Assembly: GCF_900119155.1 (NCBI RefSeq)
Contig: NZ_FPIR01000008.1
Location: forward strand, 109,268 to 173,267
Direction of reading: 5' to 3'
DNA: 64,000 nucleotides
Source of the DNA: Ruminococcus sp. YE71
GTDB taxonomy: Bacteria; Bacillota; Clostridia; Oscillospirales; Ruminococcaceae
Shown here piece by piece: positions 17,507-25,939 of the stretch. The number at the start of each line of letters is the position of its first letter. Positions within the stretch are counted from its first letter, which is position 1. The position numbers and the translations under genes were made by a program. Below the pieces are notes generated by a model. It had not been told where the DNA came from. It worked only from the letters and a program-made list of their open reading frames with translations, and did not search any database.

Positions 17507-18505
17507 TTATTCGCTTGCGGTACCCGACGACAGCGATGTAACTGCCGAAGGGTCGTTCGGAGTCGGTTCGGTGGTAAGACCCTGATCGTTTTTCTCCTTC
17601 GCTTCCTGCGCAAGAGCGTTTGCAAGATCGGTGAGGATCTCCAGATTCTTATCAAAATTCGCCTGCATTTCCTCAACACTGCCGTCAAGTGTATTGACGG
17701 GACGGCGCATACAAAGGTGAATGTCGTTCGGCAGCGCGGGAGCTTTCAACTCGTCGGCGAGGAAACCGAAGTTAAGCGACAGACCCTTGTCATCGATATA
17801 AGGATTATCGGGTATCTTCAGCGAGAGGTCGGTAGTCATCAGCGCCTGAAGATCGGGGTCAGTGTTTGAATCGGTCAGCACCATGATTATCCTGTCCTGC
17901 TGCAAATTCGCGAAAAATTTCTGGCTGTTCGTCTGATACAGGGTGTTGTACTTTTGGTCGTTCAGCGGACAGATTATAACCTGAACGTAGACCTTGCCGT
18001 CGCTGTTGAGGTCGGGCGTGTACTGTTCGATACGCTTTTCGAGCAGTTTTGCGCTCTCATCGTTTTGCAGGACGTTGTCGCAGATGAGCAGTATCTCGAT
18101 ATCGGGATCGACCTTTGTCGCAAGGTCATAAATAATGAACCCGAGCACCAGCGCAAAGAACGTGCCGAGGATTATCCACATCTTCTCATGATACCAGAAA
18201 TTAGCAGCCTTTTCCATTCCGTGGAGTTCGCGCTTTTCCTCGTGGACTTCTTTTATCTCCTCTTCTTCGGTGGCGATGCCCGCCTTCATTTTCATGAGGT
18301 CGAGCTTGTCCTGTGCTATGCGGCGGTCTCTCGCCTCACGGGCTTTTTTTTCGCGGAGTATTCTCTCATGCTCGATTTCAAGCCGTTTTTCCTCGGCCTC
18401 TTCCTGCCTTCGGCGCTCTTCTTCTGCGAGACCCCGTTCGTATTCAAAATCCTCGTCGGGTATAAAGTCCTTTTCGCCCTTACCCGTTTCAATGCCTTTT
18501 CCCAT
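17507..18505 (-). CDS. Unknown single-pass membrane protein with charged coiled-coil
   Basis: A 332-residue protein, not recognised. Residues about 25-95 are rich in Glu, Arg and Lys with heptad-like spacing and should form a cytoplasmic coiled-coil. One membrane segment lies near 111-130 (MWIILGTFFALVLGFIIYDL). The rest lies outside (IEILLICDNVLQNDESAKLLEKR, RIIMVLTDSNTDPD) and has an alpha/beta look, ending in a Thr/Ser-rich tail. No catalytic motif is seen. A role in envelope organisation is possible but unproven. Confidence 0.75.
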   Translation of the reverse strand: MGKGIETGKGEKDFIPDEDFEYERGLAEEERRRQEEAEEKRLEIEHERILREKKAREARDRRIAQDKLDLMKMKAGIATEEEEIKEVHEEKRELHGMEKAANFWYHEKMWIILGTFFALVLGFIIYDLATKVDPDIEILLICDNVLQNDESAKLLEKRIEQYTPDLNSDGKVYVQVIICPLNDQKYNTLYQTNSQKFFANLQQDRIIMVLTDSNTDPDLQALMTTDLSLKIPDNPYIDDKGLSLNFGFLADELKAPALPNDIHLCMRRPVNTLDGSVEEMQANFDKNLEILTDLANALAQEAKEKNDQGLTTEPTPNDPSAVTSLSSGTASE

Positions 18506-18847
18506 ATATTATAGTAAGCTCCTTATTTTTGAGTTATTAAGTTATGATTATACACTATAATTATTTCCGCATCATGAACAAACTCATGAGATTTAAGTAA
18601 AATCGGCAGAACGAGCGCCGATATCCCTGCCAGACACAGTAAAAAAACGATAAAAACCCGCAATTTTCGTTTCAGTGCATGGGACGGTTTTCGTAAAACG
18701 AAAATTAAAAGCTCGGTTTATGTAAACGTTTTCGTGGGAATTTCGGATTTTGATAGTAAGTTTTCCACACTAATCGACCTGAATTTGATATATTTTTGGC
18801 GCATATGATGAAATTTCCGCATAAACGTTTTAAATTAATTAAAATAC
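18506..18847. other. AT-rich intergenic stretch with alternative hairpins
   Basis: No gene is seen. At 18662-18706 the perfect 11-base arms AATTTTCGTTT and AAACGAAAATT can pair, but an inner TTTTCGT/ACGAAAA pairing near the right arm competes with this. A TATAAT on the (-) strand at about 18545-18550 may serve the coiled-coil gene, though its -35 is poor. Confidence 0.4.
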
Positions 18848-18877
18848 TTGACAGTGCAAATTCTATTATGATATAAT
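18848..18877 (+). promoter_or_regulatory. Promoter of the 18983 gene
   Basis: TTGACA (18848-18853), an 18-bp spacer ending TGA, and TATAAT (18872-18877). The leader to the start codon is about 100 bases. Confidence 0.87.
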
Positions 18878-18982
18878 ATGGTAAAGCAATATATCCGAAA
18901 CCGCATGAGACATACATCCAGAGGCATGAAGAGATAACAAGAAAAGCATGAGAAACAGAGACATGATCGGGAGGCGATCTTT

Positions 18983-19864
18983 ATGACAGGTTCAAAGGGA
19001 ATTATCGATCTCACGGGCGAATACAGGAAGAAAGCACCCGTGCTTCTTCACGGAACTTCATCTCTTTACATCGCATCCATCAGCGAAAACGGATTTGGCG
19101 GTCTGCCTCAGCACCGCGATATGTGCCGCCGCATCCTTTCAGAGCTGTCGCTGGCATTCCACCGCGCTTACCGCGACGAACCCTCGGAAGAAGGCGAAGT
19201 ACTTTATTCGGGTATATCATCCTACGTTCAGAACAGCTACGGCGGCGTTTACGTCACCACAAACATCGTGACCGTGCTCGACCACTCCTGCGGCACTAAC
19301 TGCGGATTCGGCGAGATGCTCTACGAACTGCTGGCATATTACACCGCGTACAAGTGGCTCTACGGCAAATACCCCGAGCTCAGGGTCGATGGTCACAAGG
19401 AATTTCTCGGGCAGTTCATCGACTTCGAGACCAACCTCATCACGGCTAAAAACAGCCCTGCTGTCATCGTGCTGAGAGATGTCCCCGTCAACACGCTCAG
19501 ACACGAGGACGGACGAATCGTCAGCTTCACGTCAAGGCTCACGGGCTACATCGCGTCCGAACAGGGTCGCAGAAGCGGCAACAAGCAGCCGTTCCTCGAT
19601 ACGACCAACTACCCCCTGAAAGACTATCTCACCAAGTGGGCTCCGAGCTCTCAGAGATATGTGGGCGTACCAATACCCGCTACGGAATTCGAGGTCGTTT
19701 CCGTAGAAGGTCAGCTCCCCTTCTTCTACTACAGCGACACCGACGAACAGCGTGCGGAAAAGGAGCTGAAGATAAAGGATCTCCGCGACAATATGGCGGA
19801 AAAGCTTTGCGGACTGCTTCTCAACCGCGAGACAGACCTCAGCCTGCTCAAGCGCTCGGTATAA
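18983..19864 (+). CDS. Unknown protein, possible ADP-ribosyltransferase fold
   Basis: A 293-residue soluble protein without signal peptide. The segment VLLHGTSSLYIASISENGF followed by YGGVYVTTNIVTVLDH resembles the His (HGTS, then I...GF) and Tyr strands of the ART/PARP fold, as in DarT, RNA 2'-phosphotransferase (Tpt1) and toxin-like proteins. The third (Glu/Gln) element is not clear. This assignment is inference from two motifs. It has its own strong promoter and terminator, so it is a single-gene unit. The start follows GGGAGG. Confidence 0.7.
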   Translation: MTGSKGIIDLTGEYRKKAPVLLHGTSSLYIASISENGFGGLPQHRDMCRRILSELSLAFHRAYRDEPSEEGEVLYSGISSYVQNSYGGVYVTTNIVTVLDHSCGTNCGFGEMLYELLAYYTAYKWLYGKYPELRVDGHKEFLGQFIDFETNLITAKNSPAVIVLRDVPVNTLRHEDGRIVSFTSRLTGYIASEQGRRSGNKQPFLDTTNYPLKDYLTKWAPSSQRYVGVPIPATEFEVVSVEGQLPFFYYSDTDEQRAEKELKIKDLRDNMAEKLCGLLLNRETDLSLLKRSV

Positions 19865-19874
19865 AAACTATCAG

Positions 19875-19912
19875 AAGACGTTTCCGACGAAATATTCGGG
19901 AACGTCTTTTTT
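19875..19912 (+). terminator. Terminator after the 18983 gene
   Basis: AAGACGTTTCCGA pairs with TCGGGAACGTCTT around an 8-base loop, followed by a U run. The next promoter begins directly after it. Confidence 0.9.
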
Positions 19913-19913
19913 C

Positions 19914-19942
19914 TTGACATTTACGCACTTTGAGGATATACT
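19914..19942 (+). promoter_or_regulatory. Promoter of the cobI-like gene
   Basis: TTGACA (19914-19919), a 17-bp spacer and TATACT (19937-19942), just before the ribosome site. Confidence 0.8.
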
Positions 19943-19962
19943 ATATATAAGGAGATGATGGA

Positions 19963-20631
19963 ATGCTTTACGGTGTAAGTGTAGGCTGCGGAGATCCGCT
20001 CGATATGACGATAAAAGCAGTGCGGACTATCGAACGCTGCGATACGGTATTCGTGCCGAGAACAGGCGGCGAGAAAAGCCTTGCCCTAAGGATAGCTTCG
20101 GGAGCGGTGGATATGAGCGCCAAGCAGCTTATACACCTCGATTTTCCGATGACGAGGGATACGCAGGAACTCGAAAACGCATGGGACTCGGCTTCCGAAA
20201 CAGTCTGTGAAGTACTTCGCGAGGGAGATGCTGCTATGATCTGTCTCGGGGATGTGAGCATCTACACGACTTTTTCTTACATCTCCGGCCGTGTCGAGGC
20301 TAAGGGCTTTGAGACGAAATGGCTGCCCGGTGCAAGCTCGGTAACAGCGGCTGCCTGCGCGGCAAACATCCCACTCGTCTGTGGAAACGAACCTCTGCAC
20401 ATCCTGCCTTACGGCTGCGAGGGGTTCAGCGAAATGCTCGCAGCCAACGGCACAAAGGTCATAATGAAATGCGGCAAAAAAGCTCCTCAGCTCTTGCAGG
20501 AGCTTGAGGAGCGCGGTATGCTCGAAAGTTGTATCGCAGTCGAAAACGCAGGGCTCGAAAACGAGAGGGTCACATACGGCAGAGACATCCCCGCCGATGT
20601 GGGCTATTTCACGGTGTTCATCCTTCGGTAA
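19963..20631 (+). CDS. cobI: Precorrin-2 C20-methyltransferase-like SAM enzyme
   Basis: A 222-residue tetrapyrrole methylase-fold protein. It opens with LYGVSVGCGDPLDMTIKAV (compare the GVGPGDPELLT motif), then AMICLGDVSIYTTFSYI and WLPGASSVTAAACAANIPLV, which form the SAM pocket. The pattern best fits CobI/CbiL, which adds the C20 methyl in cobalamin synthesis. No other cobalamin gene lies in this window, and at about 220 residues it is slightly short, so a different tetrapyrrole methylase role is possible. It overlaps the end of the convergent gene by 14 bases. Confidence 0.8.
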   Translation: MLYGVSVGCGDPLDMTIKAVRTIERCDTVFVPRTGGEKSLALRIASGAVDMSAKQLIHLDFPMTRDTQELENAWDSASETVCEVLREGDAAMICLGDVSIYTTFSYISGRVEAKGFETKWLPGASSVTAAACAANIPLVCGNEPLHILPYGCEGFSEMLAANGTKVIMKCGKKAPQLLQELEERGMLESCIAVENAGLENERVTYGRDIPADVGYFTVFILR

Positions 20632-21118
20632 ACAGCTGTTCCGTACACATGACGGTATACCCCGCCTCATAGGGACGCACAAGCTCGGGTCGGCGGTCGG
20701 CTTCGGCAAGAACATCGGGCAGCAGGTCGGCTGCGGTCCTTTTCATGTGCTCCCGCGACTGCTCGCTGATACACGGGCATGAGGGTGACAGGGTTATCAT
20801 GCGGACTCCGTCCCGCTGCATCAGTGCGAAAGGAAAAAGTCGGCATTCAAAGGGCTTATCCGCTCCCAGCAGACAGCCTTTGGAGTGGTCGAGCATCGGG
20901 CAGACGAATATCTCGGGGTCGTCGGTGGGAAGCATCAGAAAAAGCCGCTTGCCATACGGCTCGGTAAAGCGGACTTCGGGAATGAGCATACTCGCTCTTA
21001 CGGCAGTGTCATCCGATACGGACGGCGTATCTGCGAGCGTGTAGCTCTCAAAAAAACAGCATTCCTTGCACTGTGCACAGTCGGCAGCGGTCACGAGCCT
21101 GTCGGTGACGACGCTCAT
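20618..21118 (-). CDS. YkgJ-like cysteine cluster protein
   Basis: A 166-residue protein with the Cys pattern CAQCKECC near the N-terminus, then CPMLDHSKGCLLGADKPFECRLFPF and a later CPC. This is the YkgJ/Fli-B type zinc- or iron-binding cluster family, of unknown function. GTG/ATG choice: ATG at 21118 follows GGGGAG by 8 bases; the longer frame to 21178 lacks such support. Its 3' end overlaps that of the cobI-like gene on the other strand. Confidence 0.82.
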   Translation of the reverse strand: MSVVTDRLVTAADCAQCKECCFFESYTLADTPSVSDDTAVRASMLIPEVRFTEPYGKRLFLMLPTDDPEIFVCPMLDHSKGCLLGADKPFECRLFPFALMQRDGVRMITLSPSCPCISEQSREHMKRTAADLLPDVLAEADRRPELVRPYEAGYTVMCTEQLFTEG

Positions 21119-21290
21119 CTCGGTCACTCCCCTCTCAGATTTTGGCATAATTGTCAAAAAATCATGTCCCATGTACATTACTATATTTGTATTTTATCAT
21201 ATCAGCGCGAATTTTTGTTACCAATCTTTGTCCGTTTTATAAATATTTGTGAAAGAATGGATTTTTTGAAAGTTTTTTTGTGAATACCCC

Positions 21291-21319
21291 TTGCATTTTA
21301 TTTCGGAGTGTGCTATAAT
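21291..21319 (+). promoter_or_regulatory. Promoter of the SRP RNA
   Basis: TTGCAT (21291-21296), a 17-bp spacer ending TGC, and TATAAT (21314-21319). Confidence 0.87.
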
Positions 21320-21374
21320 AAATATTGCCGAATGAAAGATTTGATTTCGGACAGGGTCGTAAGATCGAGTTAGT

Positions 21375-21513
21375 CGATCCGAGATACAGGTGTGCGGGTC
21401 CTGCGCAATGAACAACTGTGAACCATGTCAGGCGGGGAACCGAGCAGCATTAAGCAGTTTGCTTCGTGTGACGCAGTTTCGCCTGCACGCCTGTATGTCG
21501 GATCGAATTTTTT
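21375..21513 (+). ncRNA. ffs: Signal recognition particle RNA (4.5S/6S type)
   Basis: The conserved SRP domain is plain at 21430-21465: GTGAACC, then GTCAGG, GGAA and AGCAGC, which bind Ffh. The long hairpin is closed by CGATCCGA (21375-21382) with TCGGATCG (21498-21505), and ATACAGGTG-like with CGCCTGTAT inside. A U run follows (21508-21514) as terminator. It lies directly upstream of dnaX, the usual place in Firmicutes. The 5' end is uncertain: the promoter predicts a start near 21326, so an extra 5' part may exist or be processed away. Confidence 0.93.
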
Positions 21514-21533
21514 TGCAAAAGGGTGTGAGCACG

Positions 21534-23123
21534 GTGTATCAGGCTTTGTACAGAAAATGGCGTCCGAGATCATTTGACGATGTTGTTTCACAGCCTCATG
21601 TCACCACTGTGCTGAAAAATCAGATAGTTGCCGAGAAAACGGCTCACGCTTACCTTTTCACGGGTTCGAGAGGAACGGGCAAGACCACCTGCGCGAGAAT
21701 TTTTGCGAAGGCGATCAACTGCCGCAACCCTCAGGACGGTGAACCGTGCCTTGAGTGCGATATCTGCAAGGCCGCCGAAAACGGCACACTGCCCGATATA
21801 ATCGAGATAGACGGCGCTTCAAATTCGTCGGTAAACGACGTGCGCGAGCTCAGGGAAGGCGTTATCTACACCCCCGAGATGTGCAGATACAAGGTCTACA
21901 TCATCGACGAGGCTCACATGATAACTACGCAGGCGTTCAATGCTCTGCTGAAAACTATGGAAGAGCCGCCCGAGCACGTAAAGTTCATACTCGCGACCAC
22001 CGAGGTACACAAAGTCCCAGAGACTATCGTGTCAAGGTGTCAGCATTTTGACTTCAACAGGATACGCAGCGAGGATATCGTTGCGCGATTGAAATATATC
22101 GCTTCCGAAGAGGGATTCGGCATGACCGATGACGCGGCGCTCATGATAGCAAGGCTGTCCGACGGCGGTATGAGAGATGCGCTCTCACTGCTCGACAGAT
22201 GCTCTGCTTACGCCGATAACATCGATATGTCGGTGGTCTCCAACGCGGCAGGCATCGCAGGAAGAGAGTATCTCTACGACCTGCTCGACATGATAGCCGC
22301 AAAAGACACCGCAGGCGCTGTGAGAATGACGGACGAGCTGCACGGCAAGTCGAAGGACCTGAAAGTGCTCTGCGGCGAACTGCTCGCACAGCTCAGAAAT
22401 GTTATGCTGATACGCTCGACAGACGGCGCACGCGACCTTATAGTATGTATGCCCGAAGAATTCGGACGTTTGCAGACTCTCGCTTCAAAGATGAGTCTCG
22501 ACAGGATATTCGAGTGCATAGCGATACTTCAGCAAACGAACGACCGCTTCGCAAGGGCTGCCGACAAGCGCATCGAGTTCGAGATGTGCATGGTCAGACT
22601 TTGCACGGCAGGCAGCAGCAGACCCGCAGCCGCGGCTGAAAACAACACCGACATCGGGGAGCTGAAAGCGCAGATTGCCGCCCTCACAAAAGCTGTTAAC
22701 AGCGGAACGGCGGCAGCTATCCCTATCGCGGAAACTGCACCGAAAAAACCTGAGATACCGCAGAAGCCGAAAAAGAAATTCGACCCCAATAATTTCACGC
22801 CCCTCGAAGAATGGCAGGAAATACTGGAGATAATCGAGAAAAGCGCACCGACTATATGGGCGTTTCTCAAAAATTCGCTGGCCTGCATCGAAGGCGAGAC
22901 CTTCTGCGTGGTCGTTGCGAGCGAATGGTATCTGAAACGGTTCAGAGAATCGAACGACAGAGTGATGCTCAAAAAGATCATCAAAGATTACTATGGCAAG
23001 GACTTTGAATTCAAGATCTATACTTCTTCGTCAGTGGATATCACCGAGAAGGAAAACCCTATCAATGAGCTTATCAAAAGGGCAAAGAGCTTGAATGTCG
23101 AAGTTGAGATAAAATCAAAATAA
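21534..23123 (+). CDS. dnaX: DNA polymerase III subunit gamma/tau
   Basis: A 529-residue clamp-loader ATPase. Residues 1-12 read MYQALYRKWRPR, the standard start; GTG at 21534 fits this and leaves the SRP RNA intact. Walker A is GSRGTGKTT (44-52), a zinc module has Cys in CLECDICKAAENG, Walker B and sensor regions include YIIDEAHM and LATTEVHKVPETIVSRC. The C-terminal tau region (about 420-529) is Lys/Pro-rich. No clear heptamer for a programmed frameshift was found. It leads the dnaX-ebfC-recR group. Confidence 0.96.
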   Translation: MYQALYRKWRPRSFDDVVSQPHVTTVLKNQIVAEKTAHAYLFTGSRGTGKTTCARIFAKAINCRNPQDGEPCLECDICKAAENGTLPDIIEIDGASNSSVNDVRELREGVIYTPEMCRYKVYIIDEAHMITTQAFNALLKTMEEPPEHVKFILATTEVHKVPETIVSRCQHFDFNRIRSEDIVARLKYIASEEGFGMTDDAALMIARLSDGGMRDALSLLDRCSAYADNIDMSVVSNAAGIAGREYLYDLLDMIAAKDTAGAVRMTDELHGKSKDLKVLCGELLAQLRNVMLIRSTDGARDLIVCMPEEFGRLQTLASKMSLDRIFECIAILQQTNDRFARAADKRIEFEMCMVRLCTAGSSRPAAAAENNTDIGELKAQIAALTKAVNSGTAAAIPIAETAPKKPEIPQKPKKKFDPNNFTPLEEWQEILEIIEKSAPTIWAFLKNSLACIEGETFCVVVASEWYLKRFRESNDRVMLKKIIKDYYGKDFEFKIYTSSSVDITEKENPINELIKRAKSLNVEVEIKSK

Positions 23124-23136
23124 GGAGTAAATAACA

Positions 23137-23487
23137 ATGAGAGCAAGATTACCACAAGGAATGGGCAAAGGACCTTCGGGCAACATGAATCAGATGCTGA
23201 GACAGGCACAGGAGATGCAGGACAAGATCACTGCTCTTCAGGCTGACCTTGAGCAGAGAGAGTTCACCGCTTCTGTAGGCGGCGGCGCTGTTGACATCAA
23301 GATCAACGGTAAGAGAGAGGTACTCAGCCTCAACATCAAGCCCGAAGTAGTTGATCCCGCTGACGTTGAGATGCTTCAGGATCTCATCATGAGCGCTTTC
23401 AACGAGGCTGTACACAACCTCGACGAGGTAAGCGACAAGGAAATGAGCGAGCTTACCGGCGGCGTTTCTTTCCCCGGACTGTTCTGA
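23137..23487 (+). CDS. ebfC: YbaB/EbfC family nucleoid-associated protein
   Basis: A 116-residue protein that binds DNA as a dimer. The Gly/Met-rich N-terminus (MGKGPSGNMNQMLRQAQEMQ) is followed by VGGGAVDIKINGKREVLSLNI, the family core. It lies 13 bases after dnaX with a strong AAGGAG site, and before recR, as in most Firmicutes (B. subtilis yaaK). Confidence 0.95.
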   Translation: MRARLPQGMGKGPSGNMNQMLRQAQEMQDKITALQADLEQREFTASVGGGAVDIKINGKREVLSLNIKPEVVDPADVEMLQDLIMSAFNEAVHNLDEVSDKEMSELTGGVSFPGLF

Positions 23488-23502
23488 CAGACAGCAGGTC
23501 GA

Positions 23503-24105
23503 ATGGATAAAAACAGCAGTGCATTACCGCTCGTGCTGCTCGCCGAGCAGTTTGCAAGGCTTCCCGGTATCGGCATGAAATCGGCTGAGAGACTTGCTTA
23601 CCATGTCATGCGCATGAACGACGAGGAAGTTCGGGAATTTGCCGACGCGCTCCTCAACGCAAAACGCACCGTTCATACCTGCAGGGTCTGCCAGAATCTG
23701 ACCGAGAATGAGGTCTGTCCTATCTGCTCGGATACGCGGCGCGATCAGAGCATCATCTGCGTAGTCGAGAGCCCTAAGGATATTACGGCATTCGAGCGCA
23801 CAAGAGAGTACAAGGGCGTGTACCATGTACTTCACGGACTGATCTCTCCTATCGATAACATAACGCCCGACAGCCTGCGCATCAAGGAATTGCTCGCAAG
23901 GCTCGACGGCAGCGTTGAAGAGGTCATAATGGCGACTAATCCGACTGTTGAAGGCGAGGCTACCGCCATGTATATCTCAAAACTCATAAAGCCTCTCGGC
24001 GTTAAGGTCACAAGGCTCGCATTCGGTCTGCCCGTTGGCGGCATACTCGAATTCGCAGACGAGATCACGCTTTACAAGGCTTTGGAGAACAGGAACGAAA
24101 TATGA
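23503..24105 (+). CDS. recR: Recombination protein RecR
   Basis: A 200-residue recombination mediator of the RecFOR pathway. An N-terminal helix-hairpin-helix ([22 protein letters not shown]) is followed by a zinc finger ([16 protein letters not shown]) and the Toprim domain ([31 protein letters not shown]). A C-terminal [18 protein letters not shown]alker-like part ends it. Its ribosome site is weak, consistent with coupling to ebfC 15 bases upstream. Confidence 0.96.
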   Translation: MDKNSSALPLVLLAEQFARLPGIGMKSAERLAYHVMRMNDEEVREFADALLNAKRTVHTCRVCQNLTENEVCPICSDTRRDQSIICVVESPKDITAFERTREYKGVYHVLHGLISPIDNITPDSLRIKELLARLDGSVEEVIMATNPTVEGEATAMYISKLIKPLGVKVTRLAFGLPVGGILEFADEITLYKALENRNEI

Positions 24106-24165
24106 GGAACAGCTCGTGGGGGCAGACCCTCACGGGCTGTATTCGTAACAGAAAGGAATGAGAAT

Positions 24166-24438
24166 ATGAGAGCAGTAATTACTGTTATCGGCAAGGACGC
24201 TGTCGGCATCCTCGCTAAGGTAAGCACCGAGTGCGCAAAATACAATGCGAACATCACTGAGGTAACACAGTCTGTTATCGAGGATATCTTCGCTATGATC
24301 ATGATGATAGACATCTCGAAGCTCAGCATCGACTTCGCCCAAATGGCTGAAGATCTTTCCGCAAAGGGCGAGAAGGAATGGGGTCTGAAGGTGTTTGTTA
24401 TGCATGAGGATATCTTCAATTGTATGCACCACATCTGA
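24166..24438 (+). CDS. ACT domain-containing protein (UPF0237)
   Basis: A 90-residue single ACT domain (MRAVITVIGKDAVGILAKVS), a fold that binds amino acids or other small ligands. The UPF0237 family lies next to UPF0210 in many Gram-positive bacteria, as here (28 bases upstream), which suggests a shared regulatory role. AAAGGA precedes the start. Confidence 0.93.
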   Translation: MRAVITVIGKDAVGILAKVSTECAKYNANITEVTQSVIEDIFAMIMMIDISKLSIDFAQMAEDLSAKGEKEWGLKVFVMHEDIFNCMHHI

Positions 24439-24466
24439 GCCGATACCATCTTAGGGAGTATGAATA

Positions 24467-25822
24467 ATGATAAATCAGTACGATATACTTGAAACAATAA
24501 GAATGATACAGGACGACTGTCTTGATATCCGCACTATCACGATGGGTATCTCGCTCCTCGACTGCATCGACCCCGACATCGACAAGGCTTGCAAGAAGGT
24601 GTACGACAAGATCACCCTCAAGGCAAAGGATCTCGTAAGAGTCGGCGAGCAGATCGAGAAGGAATACGGCATCCCGATCATCAACAAGCGAATCTCGGTA
24701 ACACCTATCGCGATCATCTCGGCGGCCTGCAAGTGCTCGCCCGTTCCTTTCGCGAAGGCTATGGACGAGGCTGCAAAGGCTGTCGGCGTAAACCTCATAG
24801 GCGGATACACCGCTCTCGTTCAGAAAGGCTTCTCCGAGGGCGACCTTGAACTCATCAACTCCATCCCCGAGGCTCTTGCCAGCACAGAGAGAGTCTGCTC
24901 GTCGGTCAACATCGGTTCGACCAAGGCGGGCATAAATCTCGACGCCTGCGGCATCATGGGCAGGATCGTCAAGGAGTGCGCTGAGGCGACCGTTGACAAC
25001 GCTTGCTTCGGTGCGGCAAAACTCGTTGTATTCTGCAACTCTGTCGAGGATAACCCCTTCATGGCAGGTGCTTATCACGGCGTAGGTATGCCCGACTGTC
25101 TGATAAACGTCGGCGTTTCGGGTCCGGGCGTTGTAAGAGCGGCTATCTCCAAGTATCCCGATGCGGACATCACCAAGATCGCTGACGTTATCAAAGAGAT
25201 CAGCTACAAGATCACAAGAGTCGGTCAGCTGGTCGGCATGACCGCTTCAAAACGTCTCGGCGTGCCTTTCGGCATCGTCGATCTGTCGCTTGCGCCTACT
25301 CCTGCTGTCGGCGACTCTGTTGCTCACATCCTTGAAGAGATGGGTCTTGAGGTCTGCGGAACTCACGGAACTACAGCATGCCTCGCGATGCTCAACGACG
25401 CAGTCAAGAAGGGCGGCGTAATGGCTTGCTCGCGCATCGGCGGTCTGTCGGGCGCGTTCATCCCCGTTTCTGAGGACGCAGGCATGATCGACGCTGCTGT
25501 TGCAGGCGTACTGACCATCGAAAAGCTCGAAGCTATGACCGCTGTATGCTCGGTAGGTCTTGATATGATCGTCGTTCCGGGCGACACCGAGACCGATACC
25601 ATCGCCGCTATCATCGCTGATGAAGCCGCTATCGGTATGGTCAACTCCAAGACCACTGCGGTTCGTATCATCCCTGCTATCGGCATGAAGGAAGGCGACG
25701 TGCTCGACTGGGGCGGACTCTTTGGCAAGGGTCCCGTTATGCCGCTCCACAAAGAGAGCGCAACCAAGTTCATTCATCGCGGCGGACAGATCCCTGCCCC
25801 GATGCAGAGCCTGAAAAACTGA
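24467..25822 (+). CDS. PFL family protein (UPF0210/DUF711)
   Basis: A 451-residue protein of the DUF711 group, related structurally to glycyl-radical enzymes of the pyruvate formate-lyase fold but without a known reaction. Typical blocks are [63 protein letters not shown] and [21 protein letters not shown]. The full length agrees with the family. It forms a pair with the ACT protein and ends at a strong terminator. Confidence 0.93.
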   Translation: MINQYDILETIRMIQDDCLDIRTITMGISLLDCIDPDIDKACKKVYDKITLKAKDLVRVGEQIEKEYGIPIINKRISVTPIAIISAACKCSPVPFAKAMDEAAKAVGVNLIGGYTALVQKGFSEGDLELINSIPEALASTERVCSSVNIGSTKAGINLDACGIMGRIVKECAEATVDNACFGAAKLVVFCNSVEDNPFMAGAYHGVGMPDCLINVGVSGPGVVRAAISKYPDADITKIADVIKEISYKITRVGQLVGMTASKRLGVPFGIVDLSLAPTPAVGDSVAHILEEMGLEVCGTHGTTACLAMLNDAVKKGGVMACSRIGGLSGAFIPVSEDAGMIDAAVAGVLTIEKLEAMTAVCSVGLDMIVVPGDTETDTIAAIIADEAAIGMVNSKTTAVRIIPAIGMKEGDVLDWGGLFGKGPVMPLHKESATKFIHRGGQIPAPMQSLKN

Positions 25823-25830
25823 TATTTCTT

Positions 25831-25863
25831 CTTCCCGATACTGAGGTGTCGGGAAGTTTTTTT
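25831..25863 (+). terminator. Terminator after UPF0210
   Basis: 8-bp stem CTTCCCGA/TCGGGAAG followed by seven U. Confidence 0.93.
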
Positions 25864-25877
25864 GCAGAGACATAATT

Positions 25878-25919
25878 AAGCCGTTCGGGGTGAAAACTCA
25901 CGCCCGAACGGCTTTTTTT
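25878..25919. terminator. Second hairpin between converging genes
   Basis: A perfect 12-bp stem AAGCCGTTCGGG/CCCGAACGGCTT. The (+) side has seven T after it; the (-) side has only TTAATT. It probably ends the (-) strand hybrid kinase transcript or backs up the preceding terminator. Confidence 0.75.
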
Positions 25920-25939
25920 GCATTACGTCCACGTCTCGG

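Noticed and set aside
21390..21533. N-terminal extension of dnaX to ATG 21390
   Set aside because: This stretch is the SRP RNA. The true N-terminus MYQALYRKWRP begins at GTG 21534.
22735..22790. Programmed frameshift site for a short gamma form of DnaX
   Set aside because: There is an A6 run and an AAAAAG, but neither fits an X XXY YYZ heptamer in the reading frame, and no downstream stem was seen.
24111..24139. GC-rich hairpin between recR and the ACT gene as terminator
   Set aside because: The stem is good but no U run follows; the genes may still be co-transcribed.
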